A stretch of DNA of 64,000 nt from Halosolutus amylolyticus. Lineage in GTDB: Archaea > Halobacteriota > Halobacteria > Halobacteriales > Natrialbaceae. A program made the position numbers and the translations under genes. The stretch spans positions 1-64,000 of the forward strand of contig NZ_JALIQP010000005.1 of NCBI RefSeq assembly GCF_023566055.1, given 5' to 3'. The notes under the pieces were generated by a model. It was given only the letters and a program-made list of their open reading frames with translations, ran no database searches and had not been told where the DNA came from. Of the stretch, positions 18,137 to 27,178 are shown piece by piece; position 1 is the stretch's first letter; the number at the start of each line of letters is the position of its first letter.

Positions 18137-19057
18137 ATGACGTCCGTCCCACAGCAGGTTCACGAGACCGTCGCGGCACACCTGGACGCGATCGAGCGCC
18201 GCCACGACGTCACTGTCGCCTTCGCGGCCGCTCGCGGGAGCCACGCCTGGGGTGCGGCCGCTCCGGACAGCGACTACGACGTCGGGTTCGTCTTCGTGCC
18301 GACCGATCTGCGGGTCTACGTTCACCTCGACGGTCCGGACGACGTCATCACGTCCGATCGCGGCGAGTTCGAGTATCAGGGCTGGGACGTCCGGACTGTC
18401 GCCTCCCTGCTCGCGGACTCCAACGACGGCGCGATCGACCTGCTCCGGAGTCCGATCCGGTACCGGTCCGCGTACGACCCCGACGACCTTCGCGCGTACG
18501 TCGAGCGGACGTACAACCCGATCGACCTCTATCACGCCTGGCGCGGCATCGCGATGAGCAACTACCGGAAGTATCTCTCCGACCACCTGGTTCGTACCGA
18601 CGACGCGATTTTTCCGATCGTCGAGGAGCGCGACGACGAGTACGTCGTCGAGACGGACGACGGACCGACGACGATCGATCGGGACGACGACCGATACGCC
18701 CAAACGCGGACGCGGCCGACGGTGAAGCGAAACCTCACGATCTGTCGGGCGGCGATGTCGGCCCGCTACCTGAAAGCGACCGGCGAGCGCGGGGGACACG
18801 ACCTGCCGGCACTCGACGTCGGTCGGTTCCTGACGGAACAGGCACCGGCCGTCTTCGACGAGGATCGAATCGCCCTCGCGACGGACCTGCTCGAACGAAA
18901 ACGACGCGGCGAGGGTGCGGCGACGATCGGCGACGCCGTCGGCCGCGAGTTCGCACGCCCGCCGAGGGAGATCGACCCCGCGATCCACGCGCGCGACGGC
19001 CCCGATCACGATCGACTTGACGCGTTCGTCGACGAGATGATCGGGGCGGTCCAGTGA
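18137..19057 (+). CDS. RlaP/YcgL-type predicted nucleotidyltransferase
   Basis: This 306-aa protein resembles the DNA polymerase beta-superfamily nucleotidyltransferases of the RlaP/YcgL family (COG3541). GSHAWG at residues 34-39 and DSDYD at 44-48 form the active-site GS...DxD pattern, with acidic residues of the partner strand near FEYQGWDVRT. RlaP proteins are linked to RNA ligase/repair operons in bacteria, but here no ligase is adjacent. The gene sits inside the 39-bp repeat array, with copies 1-2 upstream and copies 3-6 downstream. The ATG at 18137 is used because upstream in-frame sequence consists of repeat DNA. Confidence 0.82.
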   Translation: MTSVPQQVHETVAAHLDAIERRHDVTVAFAAARGSHAWGAAAPDSDYDVGFVFVPTDLRVYVHLDGPDDVITSDRGEFEYQGWDVRTVASLLADSNDGAIDLLRSPIRYRSAYDPDDLRAYVERTYNPIDLYHAWRGIAMSNYRKYLSDHLVRTDDAIFPIVEERDDEYVVETDDGPTTIDRDDDRYAQTRTRPTVKRNLTICRAAMSARYLKATGERGGHDLPALDVGRFLTEQAPAVFDEDRIALATDLLERKRRGEGAATIGDAVGREFARPPREIDPAIHARDGPDHDRLDAFVDEMIGAVQ

Positions 19058-19079
19058 TCGAACGGTCGAGGTCGGCCCC

Positions 19080-19118
19080 CTTTAAGTGCTTCTGGTAACA
19101 AGGTGGAGCTATGACGGG
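19080..19118 (+). repeat. 39-bp interspersed repeat, copy 3
   Basis: It begins 22 bp after the nucleotidyltransferase stop codon. It has TGGTAACAAGG instead of TGGTCACAAGG and ends CTATGACGGG. An ATG lies 30-31 nt after its TTTAAG box and would encode only 14 codons. Confidence 0.85.
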
Positions 19119-19221
19119 AGAGACGGCAGTTCTCACTGACTCGCTTTTCGACTAGCCACGGTTTTCTCACGCCAGATAGCGCCCTCGTCGTCGATTCCGG
19201 TCCGGTTCGAACACGATCGTC

Positions 19222-19260
19222 CTTTACGTACTTCTGGTCACAAGGTGAAGATACGACGGG
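19222..19260 (+). repeat. 39-bp interspersed repeat, copy 4
   Basis: TTTACGTACTTC variant of the box, otherwise close to copy 1. It starts 142 bp after copy 3. DNA between the copies is not conserved and has no recognisable gene. Confidence 0.85.
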
Positions 19261-19406
19261 AGAGTCGGTCGTTCTCGTGGTCTCACCGCTCGACCAGCGA
19301 CGCCGATCGCGCTCCCGGCACGTCGGCCACTTCGTCGCCGAGGCCGGGCCAGTTCGGGGCCAGTTCGGATCGAATTCGTCCACCGAGTCCGTTCGGGTCG
19401 ATCCGT

Positions 19407-19445
19407 CTTTAAGTGCTTCTAGTCACAAGGTAGAGCTATGACGGG
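19407..19445 (+). repeat. 39-bp interspersed repeat, copy 5
   Basis: Variant with TCTAGTCACAAGGTAGAG. It starts 185 bp after copy 4. The ATG within it opens a 37-codon frame that ends inside copy 6; no protein family is recognised. Confidence 0.85.
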
Positions 19446-19527
19446 AGGACGGCGATTCTGGGGGATTCTTCGATCCGTAGCGACTGGACCGTTCCACGTG
19501 GCCGAGGCCGGCCAGTTCCCGATCGGC

Positions 19528-19566
19528 CTTTACGTACTTCTGGTCACAAGGTGAAGCTATGAAGGG
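19528..19566 (+). repeat. 39-bp interspersed repeat, copy 6
   Basis: TTTACGTACTTC variant, continuing into GCTTTTCGG like copy 2. It starts 121 bp after copy 5 and is the last copy before the RNA polymerase epsilon gene. Confidence 0.85.
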
Positions 19567-19762
19567 CTTTTCGGCACACTCGATTCGGAAGCGACAGCCT
19601 CGCGTCCGGACCGCGTAATCGTCTGCGCGCGGTTGCGCGATTCTCGTGATCGCGGTCCGCGCGATCGGCACGAAGACGTATCACGAGGACTGTCAGTCCC
19701 GTCTAGAGGTCCGGGAAAACGAGCGAGCCTTTTTCCGTCTCCCTGTCCGAGCGGAACACGAG

Positions 19763-20497
19763 ATGCAATACGACGGTGCCGACCCCGGGGCGGGCGGTGA
19801 GCAAGCGGTGGCCGTCGGTGAGGACTCCGACCGCCGTCTCGAGATGCGTCCCGGCTCCGGGTCGCTCTCGCGAGCGGAGGTCCAGCGGGACTCGACAGTC
19901 CGTCGATGGGGCGTCGTCACGCCGAGCGCGACCGTCATCGGGCGCGCGGAGTCGTCCGACGCGGATCTCTCCGAGAGTATCCGGCGACTCCACGACGAGC
20001 AGCACGGCGCGACGCCGGGGTACAGCGAACGCGCTCACCACCTCGATCGACTCCGGACGACCCAGGCGCTGTGTAACGCGCTCGATCTGACGCCGTGGCA
20101 GCGGGACCTCGCGCTGGGCGTGATGGACGAAATCGACCTCACGGAGTTCGGCAGCCAGCGGGCCATTCCGAAGGTCGCGCTGGTGGTGATCCGCCACGTC
20201 GTCGACGTCGATCGCCAGCGGTACTTCGGCCTCGACGACATCGACGCGCAGGCGCTCTCGCCCGATCGGATGGACGACCTGTTCGGTCAGTACCGCGCCC
20301 ACGACATCACCGAGGAGACGGCGTTCAGGCGGCTCGCGGCCGAGTACGGGCTCGACACGACGAGCCTGAACCGGCTCCGACGCGTGCTGAAGGCCCAGCT
20401 CGAGGACGACCTTCCGGCCTACGGGCGGAACCCGTACCGGGATCCGAACCTCCCTGAATCGACGGGCGGCGATGCGACCGAACCCGAAGAGACGTAA
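19763..20497 (+). CDS. Haloarchaeal 'DNA-directed RNA polymerase subunit epsilon' protein
   Basis: This protein of about 244 aa matches the haloarchaeal family annotated as RNA polymerase subunit epsilon: RRWGVVTPSATVIGRAE, IRRLHDEQHGATPGYSERAHHLDRLRTTQALCNAL, then a cyclin-like helical stretch (QRAIPKVALVVIRHVVDVDRQRYF). Its biochemical role in transcription is poorly defined. The start is uncertain: ATGs at 19763 and 19844 are both in frame, and family similarity begins only after the second, so residues 1-27 may be untranslated. Confidence 0.75.
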   Translation: MQYDGADPGAGGEQAVAVGEDSDRRLEMRPGSGSLSRAEVQRDSTVRRWGVVTPSATVIGRAESSDADLSESIRRLHDEQHGATPGYSERAHHLDRLRTTQALCNALDLTPWQRDLALGVMDEIDLTEFGSQRAIPKVALVVIRHVVDVDRQRYFGLDDIDAQALSPDRMDDLFGQYRAHDITEETAFRRLAAEYGLDTTSLNRLRRVLKAQLEDDLPAYGRNPYRDPNLPESTGGDATEPEET

Positions 20498-20595
20498 CTC
20501 GCTTCAGGTGGGAGAGCCGAATCCACGCTGGGACGACAGCGTCGCCCTTCTCATGCAGGAGGGCAGTTGAGGTTCCCTGCACACCTCAGTCGGCT

Positions 20596-21147
20596 ATGAC
20601 TGACGCAGTTATCGTCCTCGACATGCTGAACGACTTCGTGACCGGCGAGATCGCCGCCGAACGGGCCGAACGGATCATCCCGACGCTCCGCGACGAACTG
20701 CTCCCCAGCGCTCGTGAACACGGGATCCCGGTCATCTACGCGAACGATGCTCACCGGCCCGAGGACACCGAACTCGACGTCTGGGGCGAGCACGCGATGG
20801 CCGGCACGGAGGGTGCCGAAGTAATTTCGGAGCTCACTCCCACCGATGCGGACGACGTCTTCGAGAAGCGCTTCTACGACGCGTTCTACGGCACCGGTCT
20901 GGACGAGCACCTTCGAAGTCTGGGTGTCGATCGGATCGTCGTGACTGGACTCCATACGAACATGTGTGCACGTCACACGTCCGCAAGCGCGTTCTTCCGG
21001 GGCTACGACGTCGTTGCGCCAGCCGACTGCCTCGAGGCGTTCAGCGAGGAGGCCCATCAGGATGGACTGACCTACCTCGAGGACGTCTACGACGCCGAAC
21101 GAACCACGAGCGAGGAACTCGTCGAGGCGTGGAAAACTGACGGATAA
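20596..21147 (+). CDS. Isochorismatase-family cysteine hydrolase
   Basis: This 183-aa protein has the catalytic triad layout of the isochorismatase/nicotinamidase superfamily: Asp9 (VLDMLNDF), Lys91 (EKRFYDAFYG) and Cys124 (HTNMCARHTS). Such enzymes hydrolyse amides or vinyl ethers; the HTNMCARHT motif resembles nicotinamidase-like members, so nicotinamide is a possible substrate, but this is not decided by sequence alone. It is a single gene with a start at 20596. Confidence 0.85.
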   Translation: MTDAVIVLDMLNDFVTGEIAAERAERIIPTLRDELLPSAREHGIPVIYANDAHRPEDTELDVWGEHAMAGTEGAEVISELTPTDADDVFEKRFYDAFYGTGLDEHLRSLGVDRIVVTGLHTNMCARHTSASAFFRGYDVVAPADCLEAFSEEAHQDGLTYLEDVYDAERTTSEELVEAWKTDG

Positions 21148-21255
21148 GTGGGATGCGGATCGACACTCGGCCCGGCACGATCCGCCAGCCTGACTGGCCC
21201 CCGTTCGTTCGTTCGAGGAGTGTCACTTTTGTCGCCAGCGCCGCTACTACCCGCC

Positions 21256-21891
21256 ATGGTTTCGACCTCTTCGGACTCCGAGTCGCTCGTACTCTACGCC
21301 GACTACGTCTGTCCGTTCTGTTACCTTGGGAAGCGATCGCTCGAACAGTATCGCGAGAGCCGCGACGAGCCGCTCGCGATCGACTGGCGGCCGTTCGACC
21401 TCCGGCGCGGGAAGCGCAGGCCGGACGGCTCGATCGACCACGACGTCGACGACGGGAAAGACGAGGACTACTTCGCGCAGGCGCGGGAGAACGTCCGTCG
21501 ACTCCAGGACGAGTACGGCGTCGAGATGGCCCAGGAGATCGCGGTCGAAGTCGACTCGCTGCCGGCCCAGCAGGCCTCGTGGTACGTCGAGAACACTTAC
21601 CCCAGGGAGTGGGCCGACTTCGACGCGGCGATCTACGAGGCGCTCTGGCAGGACGGCCGCGACATCGGCGACGTCGAGGTGCTGGCCGACCTGGCCGCGG
21701 ACGTCGGACTGCCCGTGGACGAAATCCGGGACGCGATCGACGACGACGGACTCCGGGCGGAACTCGAGGAGCGCTTCGACGCGGCACGGGAGCAACGCAT
21801 CACCGGCGTCCCGACGTTCGTCTACGAGGGGCAGGCCGCCCGCGGCGCGGTACCGCCGGCCCAGCTCGAGCGACTGATCGACGGAACGTGA
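21256..21891 (+). CDS. DsbA-family (FrnE-like) thiol oxidoreductase
   Basis: This 211-aa cytoplasmic protein has a thioredoxin fold with an inserted helical domain, as in FrnE/2-hydroxychromene isomerase-like DsbA proteins. The redox motif CPFC is at residues 19-22 and the cis-Pro loop is GVPTFVYEG. There is no signal peptide. The ATG at 21256 gives a normal N-terminus. The substrate is unknown; a role in disulfide handling or oxidative stress is plausible. Confidence 0.85.
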   Translation: MVSTSSDSESLVLYADYVCPFCYLGKRSLEQYRESRDEPLAIDWRPFDLRRGKRRPDGSIDHDVDDGKDEDYFAQARENVRRLQDEYGVEMAQEIAVEVDSLPAQQASWYVENTYPREWADFDAAIYEALWQDGRDIGDVEVLADLAADVGLPVDEIRDAIDDDGLRAELEERFDAAREQRITGVPTFVYEGQAARGAVPPAQLERLIDGT

Positions 21892-21941
21892 GCACTGATC
21901 GACGGAACGTAGCCGACGCCGATCGGCGCGCCTGAGCCGAC

Positions 21942-22772
21942 CTACTCCAGCTTTTCCAGGCCGTCGAAGAAGTTCACCTGCGGACCGACCAGCCGGACCG
22001 GCTCGTCCGCGATCGAGACGGAGACGGTCGCGGGCGGCGAGAGTTCTCGTCTGTTCCGCCCGTCGCTGATCGCGTAGGCAGTCTCGGCGTCGGTGACTCG
22101 CAGGGAGAGCGTGGCGTCGCGGTCCACGACGAGCGGCGGCATCGACTCCGGGGCGGCCATCTGCGTGACGACGAGGGCCTCTGCGGTGGGGTGGACTAGC
22201 GGCCCGCCCTCGCTCAGGTTGTAGGCGGTCGATCCCGTCGGCGTCGCCACGAGGACGCCGTCGGCGTGGCTCTCGGTGTACCGATCGCCATCGACGCGAA
22301 TCTCGACGGTCGCGCCGCCGCCGTGGCCGCGGCGGGGGCCGTGGACGACGACCTCGTTGAGGGCGGGTTCGAGCGCCCAGTCGTCGCCGGTCGCCTGCAG
22401 GCGGGCGAGGGTCCGTCCCGGGCGATCCTCGCCCGCACGGAGGTCGGCGACGAGGTCGGTCACGACGGTCACCGCGTCGGCGGGGGCGACGGCGTTGAGG
22501 AAGCCGACTTCGCCGAGGTTGACCCCGAGAACCGGCGTTTCGCCGACCTCGCGGGCGACGAACAGCAGGGTCCCGTCGCCGCCGATACTCACGACGAGGT
22601 CGCGCTCGCTCATCGCGGCGACCGGGACGGCGGGGCGATCGATCGCCGCGCCAGTGGCCTCGTCGACGACGACGGAGGCCGTGCCGTCGTCGATCGCCTC
22701 GGCGATGGTCGCGGCCAGTTCCTGTGCGCGCTCGTTGTCCCGCTGTGCGACCAGTCCGACGTCGACGTCCAT
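21942..22772 (-). CDS. nadK: NAD kinase
   Basis: This 276-aa enzyme phosphorylates NAD+ to NADP+ with ATP or polyphosphate. It shows GGDGT at residues 64-68, the second motif NLGEVGFLN, the NE of PALNEVVVHG and ATPTGSTAYNLSEGGP, all hallmarks of NAD/sphingosine-kinase family NAD kinases. The ATG at 22772 (MDVDVGLVAQ) is preferred over 22796. It is a single gene convergent with the DsbA-like gene. Confidence 0.92.
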   Translation of the reverse strand: MDVDVGLVAQRDNERAQELAATIAEAIDDGTASVVVDEATGAAIDRPAVPVAAMSERDLVVSIGGDGTLLFVAREVGETPVLGVNLGEVGFLNAVAPADAVTVVTDLVADLRAGEDRPGRTLARLQATGDDWALEPALNEVVVHGPRRGHGGGATVEIRVDGDRYTESHADGVLVATPTGSTAYNLSEGGPLVHPTAEALVVTQMAAPESMPPLVVDRDATLSLRVTDAETAYAISDGRNRRELSPPATVSVSIADEPVRLVGPQVNFFDGLEKLE

Positions 22773-23018
22773 CGGTGGCGGATAGCCCTCCCGCACTCAA
22801 AAAGGTCTGCTTCGAGCCCCGACGGCAACAACATTCATCTGGATGGGCCGCTACGACGTACCTGAACTGTCCCGCGAGGACACCGCACACCCCCGTATGG
22901 AACGTTTCCCTTCGATGCCGATCGTCCCCTGCCGTCGCTTCCCACCGGCGCGTGGCGTCACGGTCGCCGAACCCGCGAGTCGTCTCGCCCGGGCCGGACC
23001 ACGGCGAGGTGAGTCGCC

Positions 23019-24191
23019 GTGAGTGACGACGCCGACGACTGGTTCGAACGCGCGCTCGAGGGGGACGGCGAGGAGGCCGACGCGGCGGCCGCCGACGAGC
23101 CAGCCCCGGGTTCGGCGGCGATCGATCGCGACGACGATCCGGATCGGGGCCCGGACCCGGACACCGACGACGCCACGGTGGACCGGGACCGCGATCGGGC
23201 GCTCCCGATCGGCGAGGACGCCGACACCGCGGTCGGGACGCCGGGGACGGCGGATCTCGACGGGGGCCTCTCACCGGACGATCTCGACGGGGAGTCCGGG
23301 TCGGATCTGGAACCGACCACCGACGACGCGAGCGGGTCGGCCGACGCCGACGACTCGCTGTTCGACGAGGGCTTTGGCGACGCGCTGCAGGACGCACCCG
23401 CGATCGGCGGCGACGACCCCGAGGGTTTCTCGGACGTCGACTTCGGGCTGGCGGGCGGCGAGGAACCCGACTTCGACGCGGACGTGGAGTCCGATCTCCC
23501 CCGTCTCGAACTCGGTATCGACGGCCTCGATCGGATGATCCAGGGCGGCGTTCCGGAGCGATCGCTGATCGTCGCGATGGGGAGCGCCGGGACGGGCAAG
23601 ACCACGTTCGGCCTCCAGTTTCTCGACTACGGCCTCGAGCAGGGCGAAAACGCGGTGTTTATCACGCTCGAGGAGAGCCGCGATCGCGTCATCGACAGCG
23701 CAATCGAGAAGGGGTACGCGTTCGACGAGTACGTGGCCGAGGGCCGACTCGCCGTCGTCGACGTCGATCCGGTCGAGATGGCCAACAGTCTCGCGTCGAT
23801 ACGCACCGAACTCCCGGCGCTCGTCGAGGAGTTCGGGGCCAGCCGACTCGTGCTGGACTCGGTCTCCTTGCTCGAGATGATGTACGAGGACCGGGCGAAA
23901 CGGCGCAACGAGATCTACGATTTCACCCGGAGCCTGAAGGAGGCGGGAGTCACCGCCCTGCTGACCAGCGAAGCGTCCGAGGAGTCGCCCTACGCCTCCC
24001 GGTACGGGATCGTCGAATACCTCACGGACGCGGTCTTCGTCCTGCAGTACGTCCGCCCCGACGACTTCCGCGAGACGCGACTGGCCGTCGAGATCCAGAA
24101 GATCCGGGACGCGAACCACTCCCGGGAGAAGAAACCCTACGAGATCACCGGCGAGGGAATCTCCGTCTACCAGCAGGCGAACCTGTTCTGA
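23019..24191 (+). CDS. KaiC-like RecA-superfamily ATPase with acidic N-terminal extension
   Basis: This 390-aa protein has a single KaiC-type ATPase domain (about residues 160-390): LELGIDGLDRMIQGGVPERS, Walker A GSAGTGKTT, VFITLEESRDRV, and Walker B RLVLDSVSLLEM. The first 160 residues are almost entirely Asp/Glu/Ala/Pro and probably disordered. The start is GTG at 23019, supported by a GAGGTGA ribosome-binding site at about 23005-23011. Single-domain KaiC homologues in haloarchaea act in signalling rather than as circadian clocks; the partner is not apparent. Confidence 0.88.
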   Translation: MSDDADDWFERALEGDGEEADAAAADEPAPGSAAIDRDDDPDRGPDPDTDDATVDRDRDRALPIGEDADTAVGTPGTADLDGGLSPDDLDGESGSDLEPTTDDASGSADADDSLFDEGFGDALQDAPAIGGDDPEGFSDVDFGLAGGEEPDFDADVESDLPRLELGIDGLDRMIQGGVPERSLIVAMGSAGTGKTTFGLQFLDYGLEQGENAVFITLEESRDRVIDSAIEKGYAFDEYVAEGRLAVVDVDPVEMANSLASIRTELPALVEEFGASRLVLDSVSLLEMMYEDRAKRRNEIYDFTRSLKEAGVTALLTSEASEESPYASRYGIVEYLTDAVFVLQYVRPDDFRETRLAVEIQKIRDANHSREKKPYEITGEGISVYQQANLF

Positions 24192-24398
24192 TCGCGGCAC
24201 GTCGTCTCGATTCCCTCGGCGGGACGGCGGATCGCCAGGATGGCGAGCCGGCATATCGCCAGAACGCCGGGCCGGCACATCGGCATCGCGGAGCGTCGTC
24301 CGTAGTGGAGCGTTTCTGCGCACACCCGCACAGTAATCCGGTGTTGGCGTTCCGTTCGCGGCCCATACTTTTGCGGACAGCGTCGTCAAGGGGTCCGT

Positions 24399-24638
24399 AT
24401 GGCCGAACGGACGACAGCCGACGAGACGATGACGCGATCGGAACTCGCAGCGTACCTCGCGTCCCTCGGCGACGAGTTCGAGGGCGGCGGCGACGAGATC
24501 AACGTCACGGTCGGGAACAAGACCGTCGATCTCAACCCGCCAGAGAGCGTCAGCGTCTCCGTCGACGTCGTGGAACGATCGTCGATGCTGCGGGGGAACC
24601 GCGAGACGATCACGATCGAACTGAACTGGAAGCCCTGA
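24399..24638 (+). CDS. Amphi-Trp domain protein
   Basis: This 79-aa protein matches the small amphi-Trp domain family: TRSELAAYLASLGDEFEGG followed by alternating beta strands (INVTVGNKTVDLNPPESVSVSVDVVE) and the closing ITIELNWKP with the conserved Trp near the end. Function is unknown. It ends four bases before the next membrane-protein gene, so the two are likely cotranscribed. Confidence 0.8.
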   Translation: MAERTTADETMTRSELAAYLASLGDEFEGGGDEINVTVGNKTVDLNPPESVSVSVDVVERSSMLRGNRETITIELNWKP

Positions 24639-24642
24639 ATTC

Positions 24643-25005
24643 ATGTCTGTCCTGGCCGTCTCCCTCGCGTTCGTCGTCAGCCTCCTCGTCGGAACGATCG
24701 CGATCCTGGCCGGCGTGCGCCTCGTCGTCGACAGCGACGCCGGCGTCACGAACGCCGCGTTGACCGCCCTCATCGGCGCGCTCGTCTGGGCGGCCGCGAG
24801 CTACTTCGTCGGCTGGATCCCGCTTCTGGGCGTCCTCCTGATGCTCGTCGCCTGGGTCGGCGTCATCAACTGGCGGTATCCCGGCGGCTGGGGGACCGCC
24901 GCCGCGATCGGGTTCGTCGCGTGGATCGTCGCGGTGGGCCTCGTCTACGCGCTTGCCGTCGTCGGGATCTTCGCGCCCGACGCGATCGGCGTCCCGGGCG
25001 TCTGA
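24643..25005 (+). CDS. Four-helix membrane protein, unknown function
   Basis: This 120-aa hydrophobic protein has about four transmembrane helices (roughly residues 5-28, 37-57, 59-77 and 84-108). No recognised family. It begins immediately after the amphi-Trp gene (ATG at 24643), which suggests a two-gene unit. Confidence 0.7.
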   Translation: MSVLAVSLAFVVSLLVGTIAILAGVRLVVDSDAGVTNAALTALIGALVWAAASYFVGWIPLLGVLLMLVAWVGVINWRYPGGWGTAAAIGFVAWIVAVGLVYALAVVGIFAPDAIGVPGV

Positions 25006-25186
25006 GCCGCGGGTCCCCGGCGTCTGAGCCACGGGGGCTTGCCGGGTCGATCTCGACGCCCGTTCTCGATCGGCGTCGCGTTGCCCCAGCGCTCTCATCC
25101 GCGTCCGCACCGTCCCCGAGTTCCCGGGCCGGGGGAACGATGAGAAGGGCTTTCCCCCCGGCGGCCGGACTGCCGATCGTAACGCG

Positions 25187-25615
25187 ATGTACGAGACGAT
25201 CCTCTATCCGACCGATGGGAGCGAGCACGCGGCGACCGTTCTCGATCACGCGATCGACGTCGCCCGGACCCGGAACGCGACCCTCCACGTCCTCTCGGTG
25301 GTCGACGACCGCGCGTTCCTCGTGCTCGACGACGAGCGCGTCGAGCAGGTTCGCGCCGAACTCCAGGAGACCGCCCGCGAGGCGACCGACGCGGCCGCGA
25401 CGCGTGCCGCCGACCACGACGTCGAGACGGTGACGGCGATCGATACCGGGAACCCCGCCGAGTGCATCGTCGACTACGCCGACGCGGCCGACGCCGACCT
25501 GATCGTGATGGGGACCAGCGGCGACGAATACGAGCGCAACGTCGTCGGCAGCGTCTCCCAGCGGGTCGTTCGCGAGGCTCCCGTCCCCGTTACCACCGTC
25601 GGTCCCCACGTGTAA
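25187..25615 (+). CDS. Universal stress protein (UspA family)
   Basis: This 142-aa Rossmann-like Usp domain begins YETILYPTDGSEHA and ends with the nucleotide-binding pattern GTSGDEYERNVVGSVSQRVVREAPVPV, close to the G-2x-G-9x-G(S/T) motif of ATP-binding Usp proteins. It is a single-domain, probably dimeric cytoplasmic stress protein. Confidence 0.92.
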   Translation: MYETILYPTDGSEHAATVLDHAIDVARTRNATLHVLSVVDDRAFLVLDDERVEQVRAELQETAREATDAAATRAADHDVETVTAIDTGNPAECIVDYADAADADLIVMGTSGDEYERNVVGSVSQRVVREAPVPVTTVGPHV

Positions 25616-25711
25616 ACTCGATCGACCCGGTCCCGACGTGTCGGCGCTCGAATCAGTCGCTGGTGCCGATACACACGGTTTGATGTATCCCCCGACAGTA
25701 ACGACGGAGAG

Positions 25712-27178
25712 ATGCGTCGTTCGATCGTGATCGGGGCCGTGTTGCTCGCACTCGCGTTTCTGCTCGTCGGCGGTCCGTCGCTGTTGCTGTCGATCTCGAC
25801 GGATCAGACCGCACCCGACGCGCCAACCGAGTCGCCGTCCGAGCGGGAATCGACGCCGGAACTCGTCGCGCCCGACGACTCCGAGAGCCGTTTCTGGGAG
25901 TATCTCAGTCCTCAGCAGGAGTTCCAGAAGCGGAGCCCGATCAACGTGATCGTCCGGGGCGACGTCGAGGACGTCGAGCGGATACTGGTCGACGCCGATG
26001 CCGGCGGGGACTGGTCCGAGATCGACGAGTCGGAAGAGGAAGCGCTGCCGGAAACCTACTCGCTGACCGGTGGCAACGCCTCCGAGAACGAGACGCGATC
26101 GGTGAACGGAACGCTCGACGCCGGGGCGACGAACGACTCGGCGGAGAACGCGACCAACGAGACGGAAACCGACCCGCCAGGTCCGCTCCCGGATCTGGAC
26201 TGGGGCGAAGCCGACGGCGGCACCCGCTACGCCTACGTGGACCCCGGTCCGAACGAGAGCGGGTACTGGACGACCGAGACCCGCCAGCTCGAGGATGGCG
26301 ACTACTACGGACACCGATACCACATCCGGCTCTACGAGAGTCCCAACGAGGAGGACAACTGGGTCATCATGCAGACCCACTCCGAACACTTCGACTGGTT
26401 CACCCTCCGGCACCGCGTTCACGGCTCGCAGGACGCCCAGACCAAGATCGAGGCCGACTTCATGGAACACCCGCGGATCGACGTTCAGGACGACGTGCGA
26501 CGCGTGTATCTCGACAACAGGAACTCCGCCGACGCCGACGGCTGGGCGACCGTCGTCGAACTCGCCGGACTGCTCGTCGTGCCCGCGCTGGTCGGCATCA
26601 GAGCCAGCAGGCGCACGGGGAAGACGCCCGGCGAAACCGGGGACACGGACGAGCGCATCGCCCAGCAAACCCCGGACGTGATCGACGACCACCTCACCGA
26701 CGTCGACCGCCAGCGACTCGCCGCCGCCTACGCTCGCCTGGAGGCCGGTCACATCCTCCTCGTCTTTACCATCCTGGCGCTGTACCTCGGCGTCCGAATG
26801 GGCGGACTCGTCCTCGAACGGTACGCCGGGTTCCTCACGCCCCACCAGATCGCCGCGTTGCTGTACCCGGTGGTCGGGGTCGGAATTCCGATCGCGACAT
26901 ACCTGATCGCGCGCGGGCTCACGCGCCGACTCGACGCCGCCGTCGTCGCCGCGGGCTCGCTCGCGGTCGCGATCTGGCTCGACTACAGCCTGCTCGGCGT
27001 CAGTGCGCTGCCCGTGGGTGTCGTCCTCCAGCGGATGCTCGTCGTCGTCGCGCTCGGGCTGATCGCCGGCGGCGCGGCCAAGCGGGCCGCTCGGAGTTCG
27101 AAGTTCAACGACATGCTGCTGGTCGGGACCGTGCTGTGGGTGCTGGTGCTCGTCGGAACGCTGTTCGGCTACCTGTGA
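25712..27178 (+). CDS. Large membrane protein with extracellular domain, unknown function
   Basis: This 488-aa protein has an N-terminal helix (residues 5-27), a hydrophilic acidic domain of about 240 residues with several N-glycosylation sequons (NASENETRSVNGT, NDS, NAT, NET), then about six helices after residue 270. The domain is probably outside the cell. It resembles haloarchaeal hypothetical proteins, but I recognise no functional family. It stands alone before tRNA-Gly. Confidence 0.7.
   Translation: MRRSIVIGAVLLALAFLLVGGPSLLLSISTDQTAPDAPTESPSERESTPELVAPDDSESRFWEYLSPQQEFQKRSPINVIVRGDVEDVERILVDADAGGDWSEIDESEEEALPETYSLTGGNASENETRSVNGTLDAGATNDSAENATNETETDPPGPLPDLDWGEADGGTRYAYVDPGPNESGYWTTETRQLEDGDYYGHRYHIRLYESPNEEDNWVIMQTHSEHFDWFTLRHRVHGSQDAQTKIEADFMEHPRIDVQDDVRRVYLDNRNSADADGWATVVELAGLLVVPALVGIRASRRTGKTPGETGDTDERIAQQTPDVIDDHLTDVDRQRLAAAYARLEAGHILLVFTILALYLGVRMGGLVLERYAGFLTPHQIAALLYPVVGVGIPIATYLIARGLTRRLDAAVVAAGSLAVAIWLDYSLLGVSALPVGVVLQRMLVVVALGLIAGGAAKRAARSSKFNDMLLVGTVLWVLVLVGTLFGYL

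Noticed and set aside
17924-19566. CRISPR array
   Set aside because: Copies are too far apart (112-185 bp) and irregular, the intervening DNA is not uniform in length, a gene sits inside, and no cas genes are present.
17940-19671. Small minus-strand proteins sharing a CDQKYVK-like peptide
   Set aside because: The shared peptide is just the antisense translation of the 39-bp repeat, and the frames are not consistently maintained between copies.
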